The notes under the pieces: generated by a model
Database searches by the model: none
Told to the model about the DNA's origin: nothing
Seen by the model: the letters and a program-made list of their open reading frames with translations, nothing else
Translations under genes and position numbers: made by a program
In this document: positions 32,171-43,998 of the stretch, piece by piece
Layout of the letters: every line of letters starts with the position of its first letter
How positions within the stretch are numbered: the stretch's first letter is position 1
NCBI RefSeq assembly: GCF_040869045.1
Contig: NC_090319.1
Span: 49,262,779-49,326,778, forward strand
Reading direction: 5' to 3'
Source: Eurosta solidaginis
Lineage: Eukaryota; Arthropoda; Insecta; Diptera; Tephritidae
DNA: 64,000 nucleotides

Positions 32171-32526
32171 TATCGGAGTTGTTTTCTTATTATTGCATTG
32201 CCATCGGGTTCTGAACTATATTCCAAGTTTCAAGCTTGTAGCTTATCGGGAAGGCAATTACAAAATTCGTGCCGGCCAGCCTGTCAAGCCAAGCTAAATG
32301 AAACCGTTTAAAAAACAAAATACAGGGTGGCCCACCCCTACTCAAACCGACTGTTGTAAATATCATGTAGTATAGTCCTAAAAATCTATTGTGAATACGC
32401 GAAAACGAGCTAAGCAGCTGACTTTTGTTTACACTTTGCCCCAGTTAGATAAGTGATATAACTGAGATAACTGAAGACGGTGAAAACGGCCCTTTCCTAC
32501 AAATTGGCAGAAAGGGCCTACATGTT
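32171..32526. other. Unassigned stretch
   Basis: This holds nothing beyond the tail of the tandem repeat and a possible SINE edge (TTCCTACAAATTGGCAGAAAG near 32497). Confidence 0.35.
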
Positions 32527-32695
32527 TGAACTTTCACTGAGAAGCTTTTCATGGCAGAAATTCGCTCGGACTGTTTGCCAAACCACCGTCGAAAACACTT
32601 TATTTTTTGATTTTTTGACGTTGCTTTGCCCGGGACTTGAACTCAGTATCTGCGGTAGGGTAGGTGGAGCACGATACCATCACACCACGGCGGCC
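32527..32695 (-). mobile_element. tRNA-derived SINE copy 3
   Basis: On the minus strand it starts GGCCGCCGTGGTGTGATGG at 32695, with CTGAGTTCAAGTCCCGGGC as B-box region, and runs to TTTTCATGGCAG-type body sequence. Its 3' half is missing. Confidence 0.7.
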
Positions 32696-32699
32696 TTCT

Positions 32700-33368
32700 G
32701 TGGTTTGCAAAGGTCTATCAAACTTATCGGCCGATCGTTAACACGATAACTCGAACTTCTCTGTAACCAGAATAAGTGTTAAAAATGGGCGCAACCGAAA
32801 AAAAATTACCACAACCACTTTTTAACATAGAAAATTGAGAAAATGGACTTTTTACGATGGCTCTTAACAGAGACTGAACAAGTGATGAAACTTGGTGACT
32901 GAATGGATTTTATGATGGAGCCGCCACAGCTGAGCTGTAGTAAGGCCCAAATAACATGCCGCAGTTGGTGATTTTTTTTACTGGCAACACAACTAGTAAA
33001 TTCCGTGCAAAATACACAAAAGTTTCCTATCACATCGCCCTTGCTTTTGACGTTACTCTGATAGCTAATTTTTGTATTCATATCTTTATTACGATTGCGA
33101 GATGAAAAGTGTGCTACGTTCATGCAAACATTTGTATAAGTGACTTGAAAATTTCGTAAATAGTTAATGTTGCACGTGAGTTTATTATTATTGATGGCAA
33201 TGACTGTATGGTTTCTTATCTATGCACTCAGATGCAAGCAACTAAAAACTGACACAACTGACAAATAAAGTGACTCACACTTACCGAAATGAGTCACGAT
33301 GACAGGAAAATTTTATATTAAAGTCGTATTTACGATCGTCAGCTTAGAAAAATGTTACGTAAATTACG
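32700..33368. other. Unassigned region with old TATACTCAG-type traces
   Basis: CGTTAACACGATAACTCGAA near 32737 and ACTTGGTGACTGAATGGATT near 32890 resemble pieces of the 33369 element, strongly diverged. Otherwise nothing is supported. Confidence 0.4.
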
Positions 33369-36175
33369 TTTTTATACTCAGTTGAGCAGAGCTCACAGAG
33401 TATATTAAGTTTGATTGGATAACGGTTGGTTGTACATATATAAAGGAATCGAGATAGATATAGACTTCCATATATCAAAATAATCAGGATCGAAAAAAAA
33501 TTTGATTGAGCCATTCCGTCCGTCCGTTAACACGATAACTTGAGTAAATTTTGAGGTATCTTGATGAAATTTGGTATGTAGGTTCCTGAGCACTCATCTC
33601 AGATCGCTATTTAAAATGAACGATATCGGACTATAACCACGCCCACTTTTTCTATATCGAAAATTTCGAAAAACCGAAAAAGTGCGATAATTCATTACAA
33701 AAGACCGATAAAGCGATGAAACTTGGTAGATGAGTTGAACTTATGACGCAAAATAGAAAATTAGTAAAATCTTGGACAATGGGCGTGGCACCGCCCACTT
33801 TTAAAAGAAGGTAATTTAAAACTTTTGCAAGCTGTAATTTGGCAGTCGTTGAAGATATCATGATGAAATTTGCCAGGAACGTTACTCTTATTACTATATG
33901 TACGCTTAATAAAAATTAGCAAAATCGGAGAAGGACCACGCCCACTTTTAAAAAAAAAAATTTTTTTAAAGTAAAATTTTAACAAAAAATTTAATATCTT
34001 TACAGTATATAAGTAAATTATGTCAAGATTCAACTCCAGTAATGATATGGTGCAACAAAATACAAAAATAAAAGAAAATTTAAAACTGGGCGTGGCTCCG
34101 CCCTTTTTCATTTAATTTGTCTAGGATACTTTTAACGCCATAAGTTGAACAAAAATTCACCAATCCTTTTGAAATTTGGTAGGGGCATAGATTTTATGGC
34201 GTTAACTGTTTTCTGTGAAAATGGGCGAAATCGGTTGATGTCACGCCCAGTTTTTATACACAGTCGTCCGTCTGTCCTTCCGCATGGCCGTTAACACGAT
34301 AACTTGAGCAAAAATCGATATATCTTTACTAAACTCAGTTCACGTACTTATCTGAACTCACTTTATCTTGGCATTAAAAATGAACGAAAGCCGACTATGA
34401 CCACGCCCACTTTTTCGATATCGAAAATTACGAAAAATGAAAAAAATGCCATAATTCTATACCAAATACGAAAAAAGGGATGAAATATGGTAAGGTAATT
34501 GGATTGGTTTATTGACGCGAAATATAACTTTAGAAAAAACTTTATAAAATGGTTGTGACACCTACCATATTAAGTAGAGGAAAATGAAAAAGTTCTGCAG
34601 GGCGAAATAAAAAACCCTTAAAATCTTGGCAGGTATTACATATATAAATAAATTAGCGGTATCCAACAGATGATGTTCTGGGTCACCCTGGTCCACATTT
34701 TGGTCGATATCTGGAAAACGCCTTCACATATACAACTACCACCACTCCCTTTTAAAACTCTCATTAATACCTTTAATTTGATACCCATATCGTACAAACT
34801 CATTCTAGAGTCACCCCTGGTCCACCTTTATGGCGATATTTCGAAAAGGCGAACACCTATAGAACGAAGGCCCACTCCGTTTTAAAAATACTCATTAACA
34901 CCTTTCATTTGATACCCATATCGTACAAACAAAGTCTAGAGTCACCCCTGGTCCAGAAAGGCCCACTCCCTCTTAAAATACTCATTAACTCCTTTCGTTT
35001 GATACCCATATTGCACAAACGAATTCTAGAGTCACCCCTGTGGTGATATCTCGAAACGGCGTCCACCTATGGAACTAAGGATTACTCCCTTTTAAAATAC
35101 TCATTAACACCTTTCATTTGATACCCATATCGTACAAACGCATTCTAGAGTCACACCTGGTCCATCTTTATGGCGATATCTCGAAAAGCCGTCTACCTAT
35201 AGAACTAAGGCCCACTCCCTCTTAAAATACTAATTAATTCCTTTCGTTTGATACCCATATTGCACAAACGAATTCTAGAGTCACCCCTGGTCCACCTTTA
35301 TGGCGATATCTCGAAAAGGGGTCCACCTATATAACTAAGCCCCACGCCCTTTTAAAATAATCATTAACACCTTTCATTTGATACCCATATCATACAAACA
35401 AATTCTAAAGTCACCCCTGGTCCACCTTTATGGCGATATCTCGAAAAGGCGAACACCTATAAAACGAAGGCCCACTCCCTTTTAAAAATACTCATTAACA
35501 CCTTTCATTTGATATCCATATCGTACAAACAAAGTCTAGAGTCACCCCTGGTCCACCTTTATTACGATACCTCGAAAATGCGTCCACCTATAGAACTAAG
35601 GCCCACTCCCTCTTAAAATACTCATTAACTCCTTTCGTTTGATACCCATATTGCACAAACGAATTCTGGAGTCACCCCTGGTCCACCTTTATGGCGATAT
35701 CTCGAAAAGGGGTCCACCTATAGAACTAAGCCCCACGCCCTTTTAAAATTATCATTAACACCTTTCATTTGATACCCATATCGTACAAACGCATTCTAGA
35801 GTCACCCCTGGTCCATCTTTACGGCCATATCTCGAAAAGGCGTCCATCTATAGAACTTAGGTCCACGCCCTTTTAAAATACTCATTAATACCTTTCATTT
35901 GGTACCCATATCGTACAAACGCATTCTAGAGTCAACCCTGATCCACCTTTATGGCTATATCCCTAAATGGCGTCCACCTATAGAAGAACTATGGCCCACT
36001 CCCTCATAAAATACTCTTTAATGCCTTTCATTTGATACACATGTCATACAAACACATTCCAGGGTTTCCCTCGGTTCATTTTCCTAAATGGTTATTTTCC
36101 CTTATGTTGTCACCATAGCTCTCAACTGACAATGTAATGTTCGGTTACACCCGAACTTAACCTTCCTTACTTGTT
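33369..36175 (+). mobile_element. 2.8-kb non-coding TATACTCAG element, copy 1
   Basis: It starts TTTTTATACTCAGTTGAGC and ends TTCCTTACTTGTT. Near the start TATACTC pairs with GAGTATA ~20 bp on; near the end GTTCGG pairs with CCGAAC. The first half has blocks such as CGTCCGTCCGTTAACACGAT, ACCACGCCCACTTTT (repeated five times or so) and ATGGGCGTGGC. The second half is a ~130-bp tandem array. No protein motif is visible. It is nearly identical to 53006-55961, which has about one extra unit. I recognise this repeat as common in tephritid genomes but cannot name a class; no TSD is evident. Confidence 0.75.
34690..36040 (+). repeat. ~130-bp tandem array inside the TATACTCAG element
   Basis: About ten units, each with GATACCCATATCGTACAAAC, TCTAGAGTCACCCCTGGTCC, TTTATGGCGATATCTCGAAA and GGCCCACTCCCTTTTAAAAT. 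GATACCCATAT recurs near 34779, 34911, 35001, 35120, 35249, 35380, 35641 and 35771. One unit (34941-34970) lacks the middle and is ~90 bp; the same deletion is present in the second element copy. Confidence 0.8.
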
Positions 36176-36398
36176 ACTATGTAAAAATTTAGTAAGTATT
36201 CATGTTTCACCAGAGTCCATAGTTTGTATCCAAATCAGTTGGCTTTATACTTCATTTGTATTTGATAGGTTTTATGGTTGTCAGCCAATTTCTGCACAAA
36301 ATTTAAGAACGTACTATATATTTTTAATGCCTGCTTCTTCAGTGCGAGTTTAAACTCTAGTTAAAGTTGACTAGAGTTTAACATTATTATTACTTGCA

Positions 36399-36824
36399 TA
36401 TGCTGATGACATTGATATCATCGGCCTAAACACTCGCGCCGTGAGTTCTGCTTACTCCAAACTGGAAAAAGAAGCGGTAAAGATGGGCTTGATGGTGAAG
36501 GACGACAAAACGAAATACCTGCTGTCATTGAGCAAAGAGTCAACGCATATGCGCCTTGGCAACCACGCTACTATTGGCAGCCATAATATCGAAATAGTAA
36601 AAGACTTCGTTTATTTGGGAACCAGCATCAACACTAGCAACAACATCAGCTCCGAAATCCAGCGAAGAATCACTCTTGCCAATAAATGCTACTTTGGGCT
36701 AGGCAAGCAATTGAAAAGTAAAGTCCTCTCTCGGCAAACAGGAACAGGAGCGACTGGCGCGCCTTGTTGGACACCCATAACCGTTTAAACGGTTAAGCGC
36801 CAATTAAGTAAGTAAGTAAAGTAA
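36399..36824 (+). mobile_element. RTE-like LINE with internal deletion, 7-bp TSD
   Basis: ACTTGCA at 36392-36398 and 36825-36831 flanks it. The frame reads YADDIDIIG (RT catalytic box), then KDFVYLGTSINTSNNIS, QRRITLANKCYFGLGKQLKS and KVLSRQT, after which it jumps to the extreme end of the protein and the (TAAG)n tail. About 400 nt present in the 21948 copy are deleted. The element is 5'-truncated in the RT. Confidence 0.75.
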
Positions 36825-36961
36825 ACTTGCACTGATAAAACCAGCATAAGTGAATTCCCCTGAAGCAAGAATATTTAAACTTATAGCATATTTCAGAACC
36901 CTGTGACAATGCAAAACTGTCGATAGATGGCGCCGGGAGCGTGATGATATTTAAGAAAACA

Positions 36962-37368
36962 GTTGTTATTGTTGTAGTGATAAAGACACTAGCCGAAAGT
37001 TGTTGGGATTGTTACCGATGTTGATGGTCCTTTGCCGGATATAGATCCAGTACGTTCCAGTAACAAGCAGCATTAAGGTGCAAGCCGGACCATATCGGTA
37101 ACTATTTAATATGACCTAATTAAACTTTTTGGGCCACGCCGACCCCTACTCCCTAGTTCCATGAGGAATTTGAGGTCGCCAGAGTCTCGGCTGCTAAAAA
37201 ACAGCATTCGCCACAGGCAGGTGAGGTTCATAATTGGGTTGGAGAAGCTATAAATTGTGCTGGCAACCCCTTGAAAGAGTTACGCTACACAACGCCTTGA
37301 ATCATATGGGTATTTTAGTCGCCTCTTACAACAGGCATACCTACCGCAGGTATATTTTAAGCCCCATA
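36962..37368 (-). mobile_element. CAA-tailed SINE-like repeat, copy 2
   Basis: On the minus strand it begins near TATACCTGCGGTAGGTATGC, includes GAGGCGACTAAAATACC and GGATCTATATCCGGCAAAGG and ends in a CACTACAACAATAACAA tail. Identity to 49162-49567 is moderate, so this is an older insertion. Confidence 0.75.
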
Positions 37369-37596
37369 ACTTAATTATATAAAATGTACAAATATGGTAC
37401 GCTACAAAAGGTCCCCAAAATGCAATGAATTGTCCCTGAAAGAATCTCAAAATCAGTTCCAAACTTTTTCCGACCTCAAAATATAAGAGTTCTAAAGTGA
37501 TTTTAATAAAAAATGGGAAAAAGTCCTCGCTCGTTTCTAAAAACTCGAGTTGAACCAGTAGTAGTGCTACAGACGTCACTATATAATCGCTTTCTG

Positions 37597-38072
37597 TTTT
37601 TATACTCAGCGTGCTTTGCACACAGAGTACATTAACTTTGATTGGATAACGCTTGGTTGTACAGGTATAAAGGAATCGAGATAGATATAGACATCCATAT
37701 ATCAAAATCATCGGCATCGAAAAAAAATTTGATTGAACCATATCAAAACTTCAAATTTTTAAAAATGGGCGTGGCACCGCCCCTTTTATGACTAAGCAAT
37801 TTTCTATGTTTCGTGAACCATAACTCGACAAGTTTGAAAGGGTCGTAGACTAGAATAATAAGCTATAACTTAGCAAAAAATTGTTTTGAATCAATGATAT
37901 TTCACTTATCAAGTTTTATTGTAAGAGGAAATGGGGAGACATTTTTCTTTTAAAAGGGGTGTGTCACGTGTTATGTAGAAAAGTAATTTATCTTGAATGA
38001 AATGCACAATTGAAGCTCAGGCTGAGTATATAATGTTCGGTTACATCCGAACTTAGACACCTTTAATTGTTT
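37597..38072 (+). mobile_element. Short TATACTCAG element, complete ends
   Basis: Starts TTTTTATACTCAGCGTGC, ends GTTCGGTTACATCCGAAC followed by ACACCTTTAATTGTT. At ~476 bp it has both hairpin ends but no tandem array and only one ATGGGCGTGGCACCGCCCC block. It shows that the family exists in short forms with the same termini. Confidence 0.7.
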
Positions 38073-38458
38073 CCATTCCTTTCCTTATCTTTCATTTCAT
38101 TTCCTTTTCTTTCCTTTCCTTTCGTTTCCTTTCCTTTCCTTTCTTTGCCTCTCCTTTCTTTTCCTCTCCTTTCATTTTATTTTCTTTCCTTTATTTAACT
38201 TTAATTTCATTCCTTCCCTTCCCTTCCCTTTCCATTCCTTTCCTTTCCTTTCCTTTCCTTTCCTTTCCTTTCCTTTCGTTTCCTTTCCTTTCGTTTCCTT
38301 CCCATCCCTTCCCTACCCTTCCTTCCTTTCCCTTTCCCTCCCTCCCCTTCCCTTTCTTTTCCTTTCACTTCGTTTCTTTTCCTTTCCGTTCCATTCCTCT
38401 CCTTTTCCCTTTCCTTTCACTTCCTTTCGACTCCTTTCTTTTCCTTACCTTTCCTTTT
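38073..38458 (+). repeat. (TTTCC)n pyrimidine microsatellite
   Basis: About 385 bp of nearly pure pyrimidine on this strand, mostly CTTTC pentamers with CCCTT variants. It directly follows the short TATACTCAG element. It is long enough for triplex (H-DNA) formation. Confidence 0.85.
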
Positions 38459-38959
38459 GCGAAAAAAACTGGTATTTTTTATCAAATTTTTTAAACACAA
38501 TTCTTCTTTTTTTATTTTCGATATTTTAGGAAAAAACTTAAACGAATTTTACAAATGAAATCATGTAAAGCTATCTTAGAAACGTTTTCGAAAAAATACG
38601 AAAATTCTAGAATGGGGCTGTTCAAAAATTTGTATATTGAAGCGCAATTCACAACACATATACAAAATTATATGTTCACTGAAAGTTTTTTTAAATTGAC
38701 AAAAAAAATTTTTTTATTAAATGTTTTTGAAAAATTTTTTTTGTTGTCAATTTATTAGTGTAAATTTGAATATTATACCGAAGTGCCTTGGCTTCATATG
38801 GAAGTGCCTTCTTTTTGCACTTTCATATGAAATTCAGGCACTTTCATATGAATGGAAATTGTATGTGAGGGAGTGCTATTAAAATTTTTTTTATTTTCAA
38901 AGTGTGAATTTGTATCATTCAGAAAACTCTATATAAAAAGTTCAAAAAAAAATTTTTTT

Positions 38960-39475
38960 TTTTTATTTTCTAGAGATTTCGAATTTTTTCGAAAACGCTT
39001 TTGAGACTGGTTTGCATAGTTTCAGTTACAGAATGTATGGAAGTTTTTTCCTAAATTATCGAAAATAAAAAGAGTTTAATTGACGAAATTTGAAAAAAGA
39101 AATACCACTGCTATTGTTCGTTGCTGTATATTCTCAACAAGGTGTTTTTGCAGCTCATCTACAAAAAAATACGGATAAAAAATCCCATGCATATTTTTTT
39201 CTAAATAAAAAGTTAAAAAAAATTTTTTTTTTTTTTCTAGAGCTTTCGAATTTTTTCGAAAGCGTTTTTGAGACTGGTTTGCATAGTTTCAGTTACAGAA
39301 TATATGGAAGTTGTTTCCTAAATTATCGAAAATAAAAAGAGTTTAATTGACGAAATTTGAAAAAAGAAATACCACTGCTATTGTTCGTTGCTGTATATTC
39401 TCAACAAGGTGTTTTTGCAGCTCATCTACAAAAAAATACGGATAAAAAATCCCATGCATATTTTTTTATGAAATA
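38960..39475 (+). repeat. Tandem duplication, ~268-bp unit
   Basis: TCTAGAG(A/C)TTTCGAATTT starts a unit at about 38970 and again at about 39236. Both continue through GACTGGTTTGCATAGTTTCA, GACGAAATTTGAAAAAAGAA, CAACAAGGTGTTTTTGCAGC and ACGGATAAAAAATCCCATGC. The two units are over 95% alike by eye, so the duplication is recent. Confidence 0.75.
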
Positions 39476-39865
39476 ATGATATACTTAAATTTAAAATTAA
39501 ATTTTAAATAAAAAACTTGAATTTAAAAAAAATGTGTTTTAAATATTTCTTCTTTTTCTCAGTTGACTTTTAGAGACTTGATCTAAGAAGCCGGGTTCCA
39601 TCCAAGAAATGCAAAAATGAGGCCATTGAACGCAACATGACGTAACGCGAAAAACACAAAAGGTACAAGAAAATAACTAAATTGAAACTATTGAAGCTTG
39701 ATCTTAAAATAGCACTGAGCCAAAGTAAGAGAGCTACAAAGATTAACAAAACGAGAAAAAAATAACAATACCAAAAAGAAGTAAAAAAAATTAAGAAAGA
39801 GCTGGGGAAAATCCATATGAATGTACGCTCATGTAAAAACTTAATCTTGCAAATTATTAGCAAAT
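39476..39865. other. AT-rich sequence just upstream of the host exon
   Basis: This would be promoter or 5' UTR of the gene starting at 39866 or 41813. I see no TATA or initiator that I would defend. Confidence 0.35.
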
Positions 39866-42017
39866 ATGGATATTAAATGCGAACGATTGTTATCGAGCGG
39901 CATTGGCAGTACCCACAGTTATATTCGCATCGCCATACATAAACTACGGCAGAGCATGGAGATAGAGCAAATAGCAGAAAGGCAAACGAAGGTATATAGC
40001 GCGCTAAGAGGCCGTGGACGAAGATCAGCGGCAGCAGCAGCAGCTCAACGCATGCAAAATGCTACAGACTCCGGTGGGGGACATGGAGTTGGTGTAGATG
40101 GAGTAGAGCACCAAAAAAATAGTCAGCTTGAAAGCAGCAATAAATCAACAATACTAACTACAAACATGTTACAACAACAACACGCGACAACAAAATTGCT
40201 GACTGCAAATGGCATAGCGTTGGCGGCGGAAAGCGAAATTGCGCGAAGAAATTTAATATGCGTCATATGTCGACAGCTGCATGTGGAGGAATGTTGTAAG
40301 TGTTGCTACAGCAATAACGATACGCTGAAAAGTGTAGAAATAGCGACAGGAACAACAAAAAAGGGCGCACAAAAGATGCAGGAGCCGAATGCAGGCAGTA
40401 AAAGCGTTGTGGCAAAGAAATGTAGTGCGACGCCGAAGGCGGCACATGAAGGGCGGTGCATGTGCGGTGCGGCGCCAGAAATCAATAGTACAATAGCGGC
40501 TGCGCTGGCCACCACAACAACAACAACAGCAGCAACGGAAAGTGCAAGAAAACGTGCAGCTGATTGTCAAAGCACAGACAGTGGAAGCTGCAGCGAGCGC
40601 GCCAGCGCACATGCGTGGCACACTACAAGTCAAAGGGCCTTGCATGTAGAGCAACAACAGCATGCGCGCACGTCTGTTGCAACGGTGTGTTGTTCCTGTA
40701 ATAAATTGCGTGCGCCGCGGTGGCATGCTGAAGCTGCAATAACGGCGTGCCGCCGCAGCGGCGTCCAACAAATGGGAACAAGGAATGTGCTTACAACTAC
40801 TACATCTTCAAATGCATCACAGCTTTTAAATGAAGCAACTGAAACAGCAGCAGCAACAACAACAAAAACATCATCATCAACCGCAACTAGAACATCACCA
40901 ACACAATCACAAATATCATTCAAATCAGCAATAGCACTCACCGCCGGTACAAATTTCATCATGCATCAAAACCAAAATAATATGCTAACAACAACAACAG
41001 CAGTCACGTTTTATACAAATATCCAAGCGCCGTTGCGCAGCATGTTGTATACATTTCAGTTGTTGTTGTTTTTATGCATAAAAATGCAATTTTTACGCCC
41101 CATCAATAAAAGAATCCATAGTTTTCTTTACAAAAACAATAGCAATTATAATAATAGTAATAGTAACAATAATAACAAAAACAACAACAACAACAACAAA
41201 ATCGCTTATACGACGAATAGTAATAGTAGCAATAGTAATAGTGATAGTTATATGAAATACAATAAAAGACAACAACAAAAACCAGAGCTGATTGGAAGTG
41301 ACGCGCAGCAGCTATGGCCATCACAACAACAAAAACAACCACAACAACAACGTCCTCCACTTATAAGACTGATGAAACAAATTCGCTGTAATTCCTACTA
41401 CAATAATTATAATAATGATAATGATAATAATAGTAATGTTAATAATAGCAACAATAATGCCACACATTTATATAATGCATCACAACAAAAACAACAAAAA
41501 CAATTAAATTACGCTAATAATAACGCTAACAACAACAATAGTTTTAATAATAGTAAATTATTTAACAACAACCACAACAACAAATGCTCGCAACTGCAAC
41601 ATCAACCTCACATTTACCATAACCAGCAACACCAGATAGTACAACAACAACAACAACAACCGCAACATAAACATTACTGCAATTTAATGCAACAACAACA
41701 CTCATCGTCAACATCACATCAGAATTTAGTGCAACAACAACAACAAAAGCATCTCAAACCAAACAATTTTCCATCGCTGCAATTGCAATTACAAAAATTG
41801 CGCGTCTTTAAAATGCCAAATTTATCATTTTTATATTATATATTGATAATTATATCGTTCCTATCGCTATTTCTGCCATCAATAAATGCACAAACATCAA
41901 ATGCAATTGCAACAGATGTTACACCAGCGTCGCCGTTAGCTTCACCATCCTCAATAGCAAAAGCAGATGACAATGTTATTCGCACATTACCGGTATCTTT
42001 GGCGCGAAATGAGACTG
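39866..42017 (+). CDS. Host gene, first coding exon (secreted or membrane protein, unidentified)
   Basis: An open frame of 717 codons starts at ATG 39866 and meets a strong splice donor, G|GTGAGT, at 42017/42018 in phase 1. Residues 131-150 are Cys-rich (LICVICRQLHVEECCKCCYS) and 425-640 are Asn- and Gln-rich, typical of fly opa repeats. Residues 650-676 (MPNLSFLYYILIIISFLSLF onward to INAQ) look like a signal peptide with an Ala-Gln cleavage site, followed by a Ser/Ala/Pro-rich segment and a glycosylation site N-E-T. The internal ATG at 41813 has a good fly context (TTTAAAATG), so translation may start there and the preceding 649 codons may be 5' leader. I do not recognise the gene; later exons are not in view. 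Confidence 0.55.
41813..41893 (+). other. Signal peptide coding segment / alternative start
   Basis: Met, four polar-to-neutral residues, then a ~15-residue hydrophobic core (YYILIIISFLSLFL), Pro-Ser, and a small-residue cleavage motif I-N-A before Gln. A signal peptide 650 residues into a protein cannot act as an ordinary signal, so either this ATG is the true start or the segment is a signal anchor. Confidence 0.6.
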
Positions 42018-42169
42018 GTGAGTACTTTTACTTTTTTATATTCTAAAGATTTTTGCTAATTTGTCGATATCTTGATAGACATTTTTGTTCAATAAAAATT
42101 TGAGATGCATTTGAGAATAAACCCTATTTTCAAATCTCAAATTGTGAAACATATTATGATACAAATGAT

Positions 42170-42690
42170 CCAGAAGTTGTTCCGAAACCTTAAATAATTT
42201 GGAAGTAATCCTGTAACAATCCTAAAATGGTTTTGAAATGATCCAGACTTTATCCCAAAATTGTACCTAAAACAATCCCGTATTAATCTCGAGATTATTC
42301 CAAATTAATTCCGAAATAGGTCCGAAAACAATTCTGTAATTTATCGAAATGAGCCAGAAGTTGTCTCCAAATCATACCTAAAATATGCCGAGGCTATTTT
42401 GCAAAAGTCCGAAACTTATTTCTAAAGAGACTCGAAATGATGCAGAAGTTGTTGAAAAAGTTCCGAAGTGATCTTGAAAATGTTCAAAATAGGTTCCGAA
42501 TTAATCTCAAAATAATCCTGAAATGATCGTGTAACTGTCCCGAAATGAGTTCGAAGTAATCTCGAAATTATCCAAAAGTTTTCCCGAAAAGAGACCTTAA
42601 GTAATTCTTAATGGATCTTGCAACAGTCCTGAACTAAATAGTCGTGAAATGATCTCAAAGTTGTGGAAATACCGCCGAAATGATCCAAAT
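42170..42690 (+). repeat. Degenerate tandem array, CCGAAATGATCC-type
   Basis: Many imperfect units such as TCCGAAATGAGCC, CCGAAACAATCC and CTCGAAATGATGC with ~20-nt spacing. Same family as 13300 and 17940. It lies inside the first intron of the host gene, if that gene is real. Confidence 0.65.
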
Positions 42691-42697
42691 TTGTTCC

Positions 42698-43575
42698 GGA
42701 GAATACATGTGTACACAGATGGTTCCAAAGTAGTGGAAGGAGTAGGGTCAGCGGCATACTGTGCTCATCCGGAGATAAACAGATCCTACAAGCTGACAAA
42801 TCACTGAAGCGTTTTCCAATCGAAAGTATTAGCCGTAACCAAAGCAATAGAAACACTGTAAGATAAAAACTTAAACTGCAGCCGTGTTAACATTTATATT
42901 GACATCCAAGCAGCAATTAAGGCAATAATCTCGCATAGCACAGCATCTGAATGCGTGTTAGAGTGTAAGCAATCCCTGGAAAGAATCGGGACGGAGAAAA
43001 GCTTACATCTATATTGGCTCCCTCGGCATATGGGAATGAAAAAGCGGATAAACTAGCTAAAAATGGCGCATCCCTTGAAGCTTGCTCCATCGATGTCCCA
43101 ATTAGACCGGGCGAGATTAAGAGAAGGCGAGAGGTGCACCTGTTCGACCAAGCGGGAAAAGCGTGGGTTCAAGAGCGGAGCTGTAAAGTGTAAATGTGTA
43201 GGTCTTACAGCCTTGGATTAACAAAGTTGCTTCTATTATTAAAAAGAGAGGACTTTAGACTCATGACGGGTATTGTGACCGGGAACTGCCTTCTGGCGTC
43301 ACATGCCTTTAAATAAGGCTTGATCAGTGATAGCCGAAGTAGAAAGTACGGGTTGTAGGAGGAAACGATCGAGCACGGTTTGTGCCAGGCTAAGACTCCA
43401 TCTGTTAAGAGTGATACAGCTGTCAGAACTATAAGCAGCAAGTGGCATAGGTCCTAGTATTTTGGCAAGAGGACGGACTTATTTTATAACATAGGTCCTG
43501 GCTTTTGATAGGGTTTTACAGTTTGGGCGTTAAATAAACTTCTGGTAACACTACAGACTCATTCAGTCTATGTGA
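42698..43575 (+). mobile_element. RNase H LINE (family B), decayed copy
   Basis: Starts at YTDGSKVVEGVGS (42714 on), then FQSKVLAVTKAIET, NIYIDIQAAIKAIISHS and the Cys/His region in other frames. Stops and frameshifts are frequent, and the second acidic block has lost its Glu (QSKV for QAEV). It ends with ACTCATTCAGTCTATGTGAG, the family's 3' UTR. Confidence 0.7.
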
Positions 43576-43998
43576 GGTCCTCATGGAAATGGTGCGCTTC
43601 CGGTGCATTTGGAACACATAGTAGTTCGTTTTTAAATTCGTTTACATGCTATCAACTAGAAAATGCATGTACTTTCACACTTAATACCAACCATCAATCT
43701 TTTTTTTTTTTTTTTTGCGATCACCTACACTCCCCAGAGCATCTATCATCATCAACAATTAGACCTTTCGATCCATTTTGTTTATCCGTCTTTTTGTAGA
43801 AATATCATTTCCCACTATAAGACACACAACTTTCGCATTTGAGCCACACTTTAGATTTCATTAGAACAATTTAGATTACCACAATTAAGGGATGTGGCCA
43901 ACCTTTTCAACTGGGAGGTGACAGACCGTTAGTTAGTTATTTTTCGCCTTTTGAAATGATTTGTATGATTTCGCCTTCAAATCCTCCACGGGTAATCA
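43576..43998. other. Unassigned stretch with a poly-T run
   Basis: A T-run at 43697-43716 and short frames only. Confidence 0.35.

Noticed and set aside
31647..32214. 136- and 78-codon frames with repeated peptide
   Set aside because: Generated by the 115-bp tandem repeat; repeated peptide tracks the DNA repeat exactly.
40253..40771. Antisense 172-codon frame over the host exon
   Set aside because: Shadow of the repeat-rich sense frame; Cys-rich only because of the opposing TGC/GCA repeats.
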